Positions 1 through 8,553 of a stretch of DNA of 64,000 nt are shown here, piece by piece; the stretch's first letter is position 1; every line of letters starts with the position of its first letter. Both the position numbers and the translations under genes were made by a program. Source of the DNA: Pseudomonadota bacterium (GTDB lineage Bacteria > Desulfobacterota > Desulfobulbia > Desulfobulbales > Desulfocapsaceae); the NCBI GenBank assembly GCA_018820855.1, contig JAHJNL010000060.1, positions 19,698 to 83,697 on the forward strand. Direction: 5' to 3'. The notes beneath the pieces are model-generated. The model saw only the letters and a program-made list of their open reading frames with translations, made no database searches and was not told where the DNA came from.

Positions 1-1
1 C

Positions 2-703
2 ATGCTTTTCGCCCTCTACCGGGACCGCATGGCCCAGCTCTACGAAGCTGACAACAACCACCGTTATGTCCTGGTCTTTAAAAATTTTGGTCCGGCCGCC
101 GGCGGCAGTATCCCTCACACCCACAGCCAGATCATTGCCATGCCCATTATTCCCTACAACGTGGAGGCAGAGGTCGCCAACAGCCGCATCTATTTCCAGA
201 AAAAACAGCGCTGCGTCTTCTGCTCACTCATCGACGAGGCCACCTCCTACGAGGCAACGCTCTATGAACGGAACTCAGGAAAAATCAGGAGAAAAATCGA
301 CATAGGCCAGTATGTGGTTGAACGCAGCGAACATTTCATTGCCATCAAACCCTTTGCCAGCCGATTTGAATGGGAGGTACACATCCTCCCCCTTGTCCAT
401 CAGCACGACTACACAGCCATCGGCAACGAAACCTGCCGGGACCTCGGCCAGATCCTGAAAAGAGTTATGGCGCGGCTGGAACAGGTACTGGGAGGGGTCC
501 AGTACAACTATTTCCTCCACTCCGCCCCACATGACACCCGGGCCGAGGATCTACAGGAAAGTTTCCACTGGCACCTGGAAATCTGCCCCAGAACCAGCAT
601 TCCCAACGGCTTCGAACTGGGCTCCGGCCTGGCGGTGAATACCCTCAGTCCTGAAAAAGCTGCCAGACAGCTGAGAGAAGCGGAAATAGCAGATCTGGAT
701 TAA
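2..703 (+). CDS. galT: Galactose-1-phosphate uridylyltransferase, C-terminal part
   Basis: The visible 233 residues carry two HIT-like signatures of GalT: HTHSQ near residue 39 (the usual nucleotidylated-His motif is HPHxQ) and HWHLEICPR near residue 187, which binds metal in the second half. A C-x-x-C pair (CVFC) near residue 71 could bind zinc. GalT moves UMP between UDP-glucose and galactose-1-phosphate in the Leloir pathway, and related bacterial enzymes act on other hexose-1-phosphates. The gene runs in from the left edge; the ATG at 2 is only the first in-frame codon in the window, and roughly 100 N-terminal residues should lie outside it. The family is clear; the exact sugar is not. 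The Pro-to-Thr change in the first motif is worth noting. Confidence 0.85.
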   Translation: MLFALYRDRMAQLYEADNNHRYVLVFKNFGPAAGGSIPHTHSQIIAMPIIPYNVEAEVANSRIYFQKKQRCVFCSLIDEATSYEATLYERNSGKIRRKIDIGQYVVERSEHFIAIKPFASRFEWEVHILPLVHQHDYTAIGNETCRDLGQILKRVMARLEQVLGGVQYNYFLHSAPHDTRAEDLQESFHWHLEICPRTSIPNGFELGSGLAVNTLSPEKAARQLREAEIADLD

Positions 704-740
704 AGAGCCAGGACAGCTCCCGTGCGGGAATAAAGGAAAG

Positions 741-2354
741 CTATCTCCCGCCTGCAGCCTGTCCTGCAGGACACATAGTGTCCAGGGCTTTCAGGATGCG
801 GGGGTCCCGCTGATACTGGTCATCTATAAAACGGACATCACCATTTTCTCTGTCGGAAAGAACGGTCCAATAAAGGAGGTGCACAGGCATTGGAACAGCC
901 AGGTTGACCCGTGTTTCCCTGCCGCTGTCCACCACCTGCTGAATTCTGTCGCGATTCCAACCTTCCTGGTTGGCCAACAGCCATTCAGCCAGTTCCAGAG
1001 GATTCTCCACCCGGATGCAGCCCGATGAAAAAACCCGCTGCACCTTGGCGAAGAGTTCTATGGACGGAGTATCATGGAGGTAGACATTATAGCTGTTGGG
1101 AAAGATGAATTTCACCCGCCCCAATGCATTTTTGGGTCCCGGCATCTGGCGCAACTGATAGGGAAAGTTGTTCTCAGAAAGACGCTCCCACTGAACAGTC
1201 CTCTCATCGACCCGTTTACCAGCCTTATCCAGCAACTGAAACCCTCCTTTGGCAAAATATCCTGGATCCTTGCGAAACATCGGTAGTTTATCTTTAGCTG
1301 CCAGCTTGCGAGGGGCGTACCACCAAGGATTGAGAATAAGATATTCAATGGCACCGGAAAAGACCGGGGTCTGCCTGTAATCCATACCGACAATGACCTT
1401 ATGCTGTCTGGCCAGAGACCCATGATCATAGGCATCGAGAAAGAACCCGGCAATATTGACCCGTATATGGCGCACGCCAAGATCTTCCGGGAGCCAGCGC
1501 CAACGCTCCAGATTAATACGCAGACTGGCGATCCTGTCTTCCGGTGTCCTGTTCAGATTGCGCAGGGTATTAGGACCCAGCATACCATCCGGTTCCAGAT
1601 TCACCCGTTTCTGAAAGCGCTTGACTGCCTCCTCCACTGCCGGCGTAAATTCTGCCTGATCCGCATCGCTTTCCGCTTCCAGATCCCCGCCTGCCTTAAG
1701 CCGTTCCCGGAGCTGGATTACCCGTTCGCCACGACTTCCCGGCTTCAGCAGCTTACCGGAATCGATCTGTCCCCAACCGCCTTGGCCTGCAATTTGGCGA
1801 TAGCGGGCCAAGGCTCGCCGCAATTCTTCATACTCAGGATAACTGGGGGCCAGGGCCTCCAGACTTTCCTGAATATCACCCCGCTCCAGAGCCCTTTCAA
1901 GGTATACGACCAGATCATTCTTCCGACCGGCAGCATTCCAGCCCGGTTCAATGGAAACAGGATTAACCTTACCGCCAAAAAGATGACCGGCCAAAGTCAG
2001 GTAAGCATCTGTAGCCAGCAATTCCCTGTGCAGCTCATCGATTTTGTTGTCCTGCAAAAGCGTCACCCTGTAATCACAGGGTGTAAGACCGTGAGTGGTT
2101 GAGGCATTGATGGCAGTCACCAGCGTGGTGACCAGTACAGGGGTCCAGGCCTTACGATAGGCACGGCCTTGATAAAAACTCTGCAACTTAGCAACATTCT
2201 GCAGGGCCCAGGATTTTGCCTGAGGACCGGACAGGGCCTTACGGATATCGGATCCGTCTTCGACGACCGGAGTTGCCTGAGATCTCATTGGCCAGCCAAC
2301 AACAAAGAGGAGAAACAGGATAACAAAGAGAGGGATTAACTTATTCTTTCGCAT
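741..2354 (-). CDS. Periplasmic L,D-transpeptidase (YcbB/LdtD type)
   Basis: It cross-links or modifies peptidoglycan through a Cys-nucleophile YkuD domain. Read from the ATG at 2354 it has 537 residues: a signal anchor at about 4-25, an N-terminal region of the L,D-transpeptidase scaffold type, a peptidoglycan-binding module (GSRGERV ... DGMLGPNTL) near 210-270, and a C-terminal YkuD domain with HDTPS and SSGCIRV. The catalytic Cys is about residue 446. The layout matches YcbB/LdtD, which makes 3-3 cross-links. A GTG at 2390 lies in frame, but starting there would put extra Cys-rich residues before the signal peptide, so 2354 is preferred; an AAGAAGGA lies about 12 bases upstream. It is convergent with galT. 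A link with the Lys-terminated lipoprotein at 58.6 kb is possible but untested. Confidence 0.88.
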   Translation of the reverse strand: MRKNKLIPLFVILFLLFVVGWPMRSQATPVVEDGSDIRKALSGPQAKSWALQNVAKLQSFYQGRAYRKAWTPVLVTTLVTAINASTTHGLTPCDYRVTLLQDNKIDELHRELLATDAYLTLAGHLFGGKVNPVSIEPGWNAAGRKNDLVVYLERALERGDIQESLEALAPSYPEYEELRRALARYRQIAGQGGWGQIDSGKLLKPGSRGERVIQLRERLKAGGDLEAESDADQAEFTPAVEEAVKRFQKRVNLEPDGMLGPNTLRNLNRTPEDRIASLRINLERWRWLPEDLGVRHIRVNIAGFFLDAYDHGSLARQHKVIVGMDYRQTPVFSGAIEYLILNPWWYAPRKLAAKDKLPMFRKDPGYFAKGGFQLLDKAGKRVDERTVQWERLSENNFPYQLRQMPGPKNALGRVKFIFPNSYNVYLHDTPSIELFAKVQRVFSSGCIRVENPLELAEWLLANQEGWNRDRIQQVVDSGRETRVNLAVPMPVHLLYWTVLSDRENGDVRFIDDQYQRDPRILKALDTMCPAGQAAGGR

Positions 2355-2390
2355 AGCGTTACAACATCCTTCTTTTAAATTAAAACACAC

Positions 2391-2836
2391 TTTCTACAAT
2401 GACACATAGCATTCTAGCAGAAGGCTCTCAGCTCGCCAAGGAACAAAACATCGACCAGAAAATCCCTTTGCTTACCTTGGACAAATCCTGACCTTATCTC
2501 TTTCCCGCTTCAACAAACATTGAAATGTTTGCCAGACTGGATCGCTACTGTCACCTCACGAAACCCTTTTCATTCCAAATAACTAGGCAGTAATCCCTTG
2601 ACTTCCCACAGGTTCAGAGGGTTTAATAGAATGATTTCAGATCGATCTGTCTGTCTCAATCCGTATATGATCACTCTGGCCTCGATACGTGACAGATGCC
2701 AGCGACAAGAACAATGAGAAAACAGGAAATGATTTCATCGGATCGCCCTCAGCAGACATGGCTAGAATATTATTTTTAAACCCGGCCGTGTCCCTGTGCG
2801 GTATCAGGACGCTAACCAGTACTATGGAGAATTTAT
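2391..2836. other. Intergenic region between divergent genes
   Basis: About 445 bases between the L,D-transpeptidase and the DUF5661 gene. No convincing ORF, tRNA or structured RNA was seen. It must hold promoters for both flanking genes, but no pair of hexamers stood out. Confidence 0.4.
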
Positions 2837-3271
2837 ATGGAATTGCCTGAATACATCACGAAAGAAGAAGTACAGCGGGTCTGCCGGGAAATAGGCCTCA
2901 GTGACTGGACACAACTCACCAACGCAAAGATAACGCTTGAGGAAGCAAAAATCATACAGGAAAGCCTTGGTGGAGAAGCCTCCCAGATTTCCTCAGATGA
3001 GTTCCGCAGAGGCCTGGAGGTGGAACTGGAACACGGGTTAACTTTCACGGATGCCAATGTCACCAACAATCATCCACTCCTCACCGGAAAAATTGTCAAA
3101 GCCCACCTGAAAGAGATGCTTGACTACTACCTCCGCCTGGAAGTTGCCGAACTGGAAGGTGATCTGTTCAAGGCTGCCGCCAACGGAGATGGAGCAAAAC
3201 TGTTAAACAAATATCAGAAACTCATCGATGCACGCATGGACCTTTGCATCTCAGAGAAAGCGAACAGATAG
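2837..3271 (+). CDS. DUF5661 family protein
   Basis: A 144-residue soluble, acidic, helical protein. Its middle has the pattern I associate with DUF5661: EFRRGLEVELEHG, then VTNNHPLLTGKI, then AHLKEMLDYYLRLE. Function is unknown. The C-terminal third, with KYQKLIDAR, looks like an amphipathic helix. No signal peptide or membrane segment is seen. The ATG at 2837 follows an AATTTAT stretch; a GGAG about 10 bases upstream (ctatGGAGaattt) can serve as ribosome-binding site. The gene stands alone between two long intergenic gaps. Confidence 0.65.
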   Translation: MELPEYITKEEVQRVCREIGLSDWTQLTNAKITLEEAKIIQESLGGEASQISSDEFRRGLEVELEHGLTFTDANVTNNHPLLTGKIVKAHLKEMLDYYLRLEVAELEGDLFKAAANGDGAKLLNKYQKLIDARMDLCISEKANR

Positions 3272-3697
3272 CAATCGTTTCCGGCGGCCTGGACTTGCTG
3301 ATAAAGAAATAAAACGGTGTCGCTCCCCACAATCCTGACAACAATGCCGATACATCCAGGCGGATGTTTTTGCTCCTTACAACATCCATCAGCATCCTTA
3401 TTGTGGCCCTGTTTTTTTTACTCTTTCCGGGCAGAGAGGACAGACCTTTTACCTTTGAGCCTGGAAAATCGGGAAACTCTTTGGTCCAGAGTGGCTTCCT
3501 GTCTCTTTTCAGGAGGAGCACTTCGGCGTTTTCCCCCTAGTGGCGTGTACTTCCCTGGCTGATCCTGCCGATCCTCGCTACCCTGCCCGAAATCATTGTT
3601 GCAGAAAAGAGACTGAGCAGGTGCGCTTGAGCTTGCTTATCCGAATCAGGGTCCGGAAACACAGAAACTGCCCCTTGGTATAACAAAGGAGAAAAGA
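3272..3697. other. Long leader region upstream of corA
   Basis: A 426-base gap before corA. Several short ORFs on both strands overlap here without coding character. The last 100 bases (3600-3690) are GC-mixed and could fold, but I could not match them to the M-box or another magnesium leader. AAAGGAG at about 3685 is the corA ribosome-binding site. Confidence 0.35.
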
Positions 3698-4762
3698 ATG
3701 GCAAGATTCCTGAAAAACAAGGAAGCCTCCCTGGGGCAGGTCCCTGGCGAACTGATTTTTATCGGTGAACAAAAGGTGCAAGAGACAAGCATCCGGATTC
3801 TTGATTATGATCAGGAGCACCTGAACGAGCAGTATCTGCAGGATATCAAAGACGGCATTCCCTATAAGGATTCGCCAACAGTCACCTGGCTTAACATCTA
3901 TGGTCTGCACGACACGGAATTCATTAAGTCCATTGGCAAGGCTTTCGGACTTCACGCCCTGGTCCTTGAAGACATCAGCAATACCGGACAGCGCCCGAAG
4001 ATGGAAGAGTATGACGACTATATCTTCTTTGTGCTCAAGATGATGCGCTATGACGAGGAGGAAGGAAAAATCCACAGCGAACAATTGAGCATGGTCCTCG
4101 GCAAAACCTTTCTCCTCACCTTTCACGAACGACCCGCCGACGTCTTTGAACCCGTGCGAGATCGTATTCGAAAACAGAAAGGGAGAATTCGCAAGGTAGG
4201 CATTGACTATCTGGCCTATGCTCTCCTGGACACGATTGTCGATAATTATATCTTCATCATAGAGCGCCTCGGCGAACAGATCGAAGATATCGAAGATGAA
4301 ATCCTTGAGAGCCCGACACAGGAGGTTCTCACGAAGATCAATAATTACAAACGTGAAATGAACTACCTGCGCAAGTCTATCCGGCCTGCCAAAGAGTTTA
4401 TTCTACAACTGAGCAGGCTTGATTCTGACCTTATCCAGGAACAAACCGTACCGTTTATCAAGGATCTTCTTGACCTTGTCAGTCAGGCTGTTGAGGTCAT
4501 AGACACCTACCGGGAAATGCTTTCCGACCACTTGAATATCTATAATACCGGGGTGAGCAACAGACTGAATGAAATCATGAAAGTCCTTACTATCTTTTCA
4601 GCTATTTTCATTCCCCTTACCTTTATTGCCGGTATTTATGGTACAAATTTTGAGCATGTACCTGAACTGCATTATCGCTACAGCTACTTCGTTTTCTGGG
4701 GTGTGATGCTGACGGTTGCTCTGGTAATGCTCAGGTTTTTCAGGCGCAAAAATTGGATATGA
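3698..4762 (+). CDS. corA: CorA-family Mg2+/Co2+ transporter
   Basis: CorA forms a pentameric inner-membrane channel for Mg2+ (also Co2+, Ni2+). The 354 residues match the family length: a cytoplasmic alpha/beta domain (1-about 240), a long stalk helix, and two C-terminal membrane helices at about 295-315 and 330-348, ending in the basic tail RRKNWI. The signature loop between the helices reads YGTNF where the family has YGMNF, so the selectivity motif GMN is GTN here (codon ACA). AAAGGAG precedes the ATG with good spacing. The next gene downstream, after 87 bases, is a CNNM/DUF21 protein, also linked to Mg2+. The family call is firm; the altered motif leaves transport activity or ion choice open. 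Confidence 0.9.
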   Translation: MARFLKNKEASLGQVPGELIFIGEQKVQETSIRILDYDQEHLNEQYLQDIKDGIPYKDSPTVTWLNIYGLHDTEFIKSIGKAFGLHALVLEDISNTGQRPKMEEYDDYIFFVLKMMRYDEEEGKIHSEQLSMVLGKTFLLTFHERPADVFEPVRDRIRKQKGRIRKVGIDYLAYALLDTIVDNYIFIIERLGEQIEDIEDEILESPTQEVLTKINNYKREMNYLRKSIRPAKEFILQLSRLDSDLIQEQTVPFIKDLLDLVSQAVEVIDTYREMLSDHLNIYNTGVSNRLNEIMKVLTIFSAIFIPLTFIAGIYGTNFEHVPELHYRYSYFVFWGVMLTVALVMLRFFRRKNWI

Positions 4763-4849
4763 CCGATTAACAGATGGAATGCTTTATACTTTTGAATCAA
4801 ATACATACCATTATTCTCTTCGAAGAATATAAGTTTTTAGGTGTAACAT

Positions 4850-5857
4850 ATGCAGAATTTTTTGATCTGGCTGGGGATACTGTTCTGTGTCTCACAGTCT
4901 GCACTTTTTTCAGGTCTCAATCTGGCTTTTTTCAGTATCAGCAGATTGCGCCTTGAAGTTGAGAGTGCCAACGGCAGCAGGGCTGCCTCCAGGATACTGG
5001 CCATGCGCAATGATGGGAATTTCCTTCTGACCACCATTCTCTGGGGAAACGTGGGCATCAATGTCCTGCTCACTCTGCTCTCAAGTTCAGTACTTGCGGG
5101 AGTCATGGCCTTTCTTTTCTCAACACTCTTTATTACCATCGCCGGTGAAATTCTACCCCAGGCCTATTTTTCCAGAAATGCCCGTAAAATGGCCTCAGCC
5201 TTAAGTCCAGTCCTCCGGTTTTACCAGATACTCCTCTATCCCGTAGCCAAACCATCGGCCATGGTACTTGATGCCTGGCTGGGTGGAGAACCAATCCATT
5301 TTTTCAAAGAACGTGACCTGGAAGAGATGTTCCACCTCCATATCAAATCAGAGGAGAGCGACATAAGCGCCATGGAAGGACAGGGAGCTCTCAACTTTCT
5401 TGCCCTGGATGATCTTTTTGTCCATGAAGAAGGCGAACAACTTGATCCGGGAAGTATTGTCATGATCCCCTTTGCCGGCAACCATCCTGTTTTCCCTGAT
5501 ATTCAAAGAAATGCAGGCGACGCATTTCTCAAACGCCTTCAAATATCAGGAAAAAAATGGGTGGTCCTTACCGACGAAAATGGAGAAGCCAGACTGGTCC
5601 TGGATACAGATGCCTTTCTGCGTGATGCATTTTTCGGGAGTGCTCCTTTTACCCCTCTTCATCACTGTCATCGCCCCATCATGGTTACTGATCCAAACAC
5701 ACCGCTGGAAGATGTCATTATGCGTCTCAAAGTCCACCCCCAGAGGGAGGGGGATGACGTAATAGATGCCGACATCATTCTACTCTGGGGAGACCAGAAA
5801 CGGGTCATTACCGGGGCCGACATCCTGGGAAGACTGCTGCGGGGAATAGTGGCATGA
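4850..5857 (+). CDS. CNNM/DUF21 transmembrane protein (CorB/CorC-like)
   Basis: A 335-residue inner-membrane protein. The N-terminal half (about 1-145) is a DUF21/CNNM domain with four hydrophobic stretches, including SQSALFSGLNLAFFS, WGNVGINVLLTLL and GEILPQAYFSRNARK, which match the conserved small-residue and E-x-x-P motifs of the family. A cytoplasmic region follows in which CBS-type repeats are only weakly discernible (PGSIVMIPFAGNHPVFP ... TPLEDVIMRLKVH). CNNM proteins in bacteria (CorB, MpfA) are associated with Mg2+ export. It lies 87 bases downstream of corA on the same strand, which suggests coupled Mg2+ entry and exit. The C-terminal CorC_HlyC domain typical of longer members is absent. 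Confidence 0.8.
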   Translation: MQNFLIWLGILFCVSQSALFSGLNLAFFSISRLRLEVESANGSRAASRILAMRNDGNFLLTTILWGNVGINVLLTLLSSSVLAGVMAFLFSTLFITIAGEILPQAYFSRNARKMASALSPVLRFYQILLYPVAKPSAMVLDAWLGGEPIHFFKERDLEEMFHLHIKSEESDISAMEGQGALNFLALDDLFVHEEGEQLDPGSIVMIPFAGNHPVFPDIQRNAGDAFLKRLQISGKKWVVLTDENGEARLVLDTDAFLRDAFFGSAPFTPLHHCHRPIMVTDPNTPLEDVIMRLKVHPQREGDDVIDADIILLWGDQKRVITGADILGRLLRGIVA

Positions 5858-6291
5858 GGGGCTCCCCACCTTACCGTAAAAAACCACAAATGTCTTCAGA
5901 TACCGGTCTATTCCACACCTCTCCCCTCCTCACCTCCAATGAATCAGATTCAATCTGATTCATTGCACAAACCCGGCACAAGCCGATTGCACCGACCATC
6001 AACATATATTTAAAAATTGCAGCACGTTACAGCTGGTCCAACATGGCTACACCAATCACAAAATTCTTTTGGAAAGATTATTTTCAAAATGGATACAAAT
6101 TTTGGTGGTATTACCTATGTAAGAAAACTCAAATTTGTGATTAACTTAATATAGTCCATTTATAAGAAAACAAGAACAGTCAGAAAAAATGGCAGCTTGC
6201 CGAGTTACCAGAATAAGCTTCTACCTAACTCAACATCCGGTAGTTACATTACAAAAAAGGATACAATCGAGTTTCGATTGAACAATTTCTG
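5858..6291. other. AT-rich intergenic region with palindrome
   Basis: A 434-base gap before the PAS kinase. The only clear structure is the perfect palindrome at 5937-5965. The rest (6000-6290) is AT-rich and shows no ORF or RNA I recognise. Confidence 0.4.
5937..5965. repeat. Perfect 14-bp inverted repeat
   Basis: The arms CAATGAATCAGATT and AATCTGATTCATTG are exact reverse complements around a single C. It lies 80 bases after the CNNM gene. There is no T-run, so a standard terminator is unlikely; an operator or a small repeat element fits better. Its core TGAATCAG...CTGATTCA recurs at 32550-32571. Confidence 0.75.
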
Positions 6292-7425
6292 ATGAGACTA
6301 AAAAATATGGCTACATATTTTGCTCCGGCAGAGCGAGCTGACAAGAACGAACTTCTTACGAGCATTGAAATAGCGAACAATAATTCCGTAATGTCCGGTC
6401 TGCTCCATTCAATCGGAGGATTGCTTGCCATCCTCAATGAACATCGCCAGATTATCTCTATTAACGACTCATTCCTGAAAATGCTCGGCATTCATGATCC
6501 TTCTGAAGCCTTAGGATTGCGGCTGGGTGAAGCCTTGCAATGCATCCATGCCCAGGAAGAACCAGCCGGATGCGGAACCACAAAATTCTGTTCTACCTGT
6601 GGGGCTGCAATAGCCATAGTCACCAGCCTTGGCCAACACAAATCTGTCGAAAAGATATGTGCCTTAACAGCGAACAGAGGTGGGGAAGATATTGATATTT
6701 CCCTGATGGTTAAATCACACCCGATAAAAATTGACGGTGTAGAATTTCTTTTACTGTTCCTGCAGGATATATCCCTCCAACAACAACGGGCAGGTTTGGA
6801 AAGGACTTTTTTCCATGATTTCAATAACAGGCTCTGTGCACTGGTTGGAGCAACAGAAATGCTGGCCCTTGAAAACAGGGATTCAAATCTCGTTACAATC
6901 ATCCGCCAGTCATCATTACTCCTGAAAAAAGAAGTAGAAATACAAAGATATCTCCTGCAAAGTGAATCCTGCACATACCATCCGGTGCTCCAAAAGACCA
7001 CAACAGGCCAAATAGTAGAAGAACTGCAATCCTTTTTTCTCAACCATCCGGTGGCCCGGAACAAAACAATACAGTTTCCAGCAGCCTACCCGGATCTGTC
7101 TCTTGAAACAGACATGTCACTGGTGTTACGTGTCCTGTGCAATATGATAACAAACGCACTGGAGGCTACCAGGGAAAATGGTACGGTAAAGGTATGGATA
7201 GAGGAGAAGGACGGTCTCCTCTCTTTTTCTGTATGGAACAGCAAAGCTATTCCGCAAGACATCACTCGTAGGATTTTTCAGCGAAATTTCAGCACAAAAG
7301 AAGGTGCCGGGAGAGGAGTCGGTACCTATTCCATGAAGTTGTTCGGAGAACAAATCCTTGGCGGACAGATAAGTTTTACAACATCTGAGGAAGACGGTAC
7401 TGCATTCAGATTTTCTCTGCCCTAA
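6292..7425 (+). CDS. Cytoplasmic PAS sensor histidine kinase with four-Cys motif
   Basis: A 377-residue kinase without membrane segments. Residues about 35-160 form a PAS-like domain that contains four Cys: C84 and the cluster C94, C100, C103 (GCGTTKFCSTCG). Such a pattern suggests a bound metal or redox centre, though none is proven. The H-box FFHDFNNRL places the phosphorylated His at about 175. The ATPase domain follows, with N-box NMITNALEA and G-box GRGVGTYSMK. No response regulator is adjacent, so it is an orphan kinase. The start is uncertain: ATG at 6292 and ATG at 6307 both lack a strong ribosome-binding site. Confidence 0.82.
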   Translation: MRLKNMATYFAPAERADKNELLTSIEIANNNSVMSGLLHSIGGLLAILNEHRQIISINDSFLKMLGIHDPSEALGLRLGEALQCIHAQEEPAGCGTTKFCSTCGAAIAIVTSLGQHKSVEKICALTANRGGEDIDISLMVKSHPIKIDGVEFLLLFLQDISLQQQRAGLERTFFHDFNNRLCALVGATEMLALENRDSNLVTIIRQSSLLLKKEVEIQRYLLQSESCTYHPVLQKTTTGQIVEELQSFFLNHPVARNKTIQFPAAYPDLSLETDMSLVLRVLCNMITNALEATRENGTVKVWIEEKDGLLSFSVWNSKAIPQDITRRIFQRNFSTKEGAGRGVGTYSMKLFGEQILGGQISFTTSEEDGTAFRFSLP

Positions 7426-7690
7426 TAAGAACACAATAAAACAGGGAGATACAATTCGACTCAACACAGCACCGCAAGAGAATACGCTGAACTACCCTAT
7501 AGTTTATCGGACGCGTCTCTAATCCAGACAGAAGCTCTGATTTTTTGTTTATCTTCCATAGGTTGATCAGGCCACCGAATTTCTCTTATAATTCTTCTCG
7601 GTATTGTAGTAAAAATGTGCAAGTTCACCAAGTTGAAAATATTTTAAAATATGTTTTGATGAAGTATAATATGTTGTTATAGAAATAAAA
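7426..7690. other. Intergenic region with riboswitch promoter
   Basis: AT-rich sequence between the PAS kinase and the riboswitch. Its last part holds the -10 element listed separately. Nothing else was recognised. Confidence 0.4.
7642..7670 (+). promoter_or_regulatory. Likely sigma70 promoter of the riboswitch transcript
   Basis: A perfect TATAAT at 7665-7670 lies 26 bases before the aptamer region. The -35 candidate is weak (TTTTAA or TTTAAA around 7642-7648, spacer 16-17). Transcription should start near 7677. Confidence 0.55.
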
Positions 7691-7777
7691 TGTACTGGTT
7701 ACCATAACAGATAAAGCCAAACCTGCTGGAAGGCAGGGACGGAACGCCACGGATCTTACCAAGATAGCCGGGTTGCC
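7691..7777 (+). ncRNA. c-di-GMP-I (GEMM-I) riboswitch aptamer
   Basis: The stretch AAAGCCAAACC (7713-7723) matches the conserved 5' core of GEMM-I aptamers. P2 is CCTGCT/GGCAGG closed by a GGAA (GNRA) tetraloop at 7728-7731. GGGACGGAACGCCACGG follows, then the P3 stem ATCTT/AAGAT and the 3' core AGCCGGGTTGCC (7766-7777). By alignment from memory to the Vibrio Vc2 aptamer, the base that separates c-di-GMP from cGAMP binders (G20 versus A20) is G here, so c-di-GMP is expected. The upstream GGTTACC (7697-7703) is exactly complementary to GGTAACC in the terminator (7787-7793), which points to an antiterminated, ligand-on switch. The controlled gene starts at 7975. Confidence 0.88.
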
Positions 7778-7804
7778 TGAGCAAAAGGTAACCCGGCTTT
7801 TTTT
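7766..7804 (+). terminator. Riboswitch expression platform: intrinsic terminator
   Basis: AGCCGGGTTGCC (7766-7777) pairs with GGTAACCCGGCT (7787-7798), with one G-U pair, across a 9-base loop. Seven T follow. The 5' arm is also the 3' core of the aptamer, so aptamer folding and termination should compete. Confidence 0.88.
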
Positions 7805-7974
7805 ATTGGATAAAAATTTTCAGAACCAGGATCAAAGGGCTGGTGCCATACAGATTCCTTACTTTTTCCATACAAGATTCCGACGTATTTTTTTGCTTCT
7901 TATCCCGGTTTTCATCGGATTCTTGAGTATTATATTGATCGGCGGATTGTGTAGCTGTTCAAGACTAATTACCT

Positions 7975-8553
7975 TTGAAAGGAGAGAGAAACATGAAAAA
8001 GATATGCATTGGAGCAGGAATTTCGTTAGTTGTTTTGTCGTCTTGGTTTTGCCTTGCAGCGGACAAGGTTGTCGTGGTTCCTCTCAACCGCGCCAGCGAG
8101 GCCATTCCGGCGGGAGCGGTGATGCATTTCAATCTGGCCAGCTGTCCTGACGGCTGGAGTCCGATTGTCGAAGGACAGGGAAGGGTCTTGGTCGGGATTT
8201 CTTCCTCAGGAGGACTTGGAGCAACTGTAGGTGCACCGTTATCGGATGGCGGAAGCCGTGTGATTACAGATGTTGCAAGTCACCAGCACACAGTTGATCC
8301 TGCTCCAATCTCAACCAATAGCTCGGGTGAACACACGCACAATCTTCATATTGAAAACATGGATTCATATGGAACTTATGCAGTTGCCGGATCAGAAAAT
8401 AATGCAGGAGGCTATTATTCACTTCCGACATATTCCGCGGGAACACACTCACACTCGCTTGATTTGCCTTCCACCTCAACGAGTGCAACCGGTTCCGGAA
8501 ATGTAGACGTGACAATGCCCTATCTTCAACTCTTGATCTGCGAGAAACTTTAG
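7975..8553 (+). CDS. Secreted phage-tail-collar-like protein under c-di-GMP riboswitch
   Basis: A 192-residue exported protein. A signal peptide at about 1-22 ends with CLAADK. The mature N-terminus KVVVVPLN is followed by AGAVMHFNLASCPDGWSP, the start of phage tail-collar domains. Three His-rich motifs (SHQH, EHTHNLH, THSHS) resemble the metal-binding H-x-H of tail-fibre tips. The end, MPYLQLLICEK, matches the usual MPYxQLLxC ending of this class. AAAGGAG sits 9 bases before the ATG. The c-di-GMP riboswitch lies 170 bases upstream in the same transcript. A surface adhesin or fibre role is inferred from fold and regulation only. No other phage gene is nearby. Confidence 0.78.
   Translation: MKGERNMKKICIGAGISLVVLSSWFCLAADKVVVVPLNRASEAIPAGAVMHFNLASCPDGWSPIVEGQGRVLVGISSSGGLGATVGAPLSDGGSRVITDVASHQHTVDPAPISTNSSGEHTHNLHIENMDSYGTYAVAGSENNAGGYYSLPTYSAGTHSHSLDLPSTSTSATGSGNVDVTMPYLQLLICEKL

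Noticed and set aside
1401..2102. 233-codon ORF on the plus strand
   Set aside because: Antisense shadow of the L,D-transpeptidase gene.
3272..3697. Magnesium riboswitch (M-box) before corA
   Set aside because: The leader is long enough, but none of the conserved M-box segments could be found by eye.
5937..5965. Palindrome as intrinsic terminator
   Set aside because: Stem is AT-rich and is followed by GCACAAACCC, with no T-run on the plus strand.
7975..8553. Prophage remnant
   Set aside because: Only one collar-like gene, with its own signal peptide and riboswitch; no other phage genes nearby.
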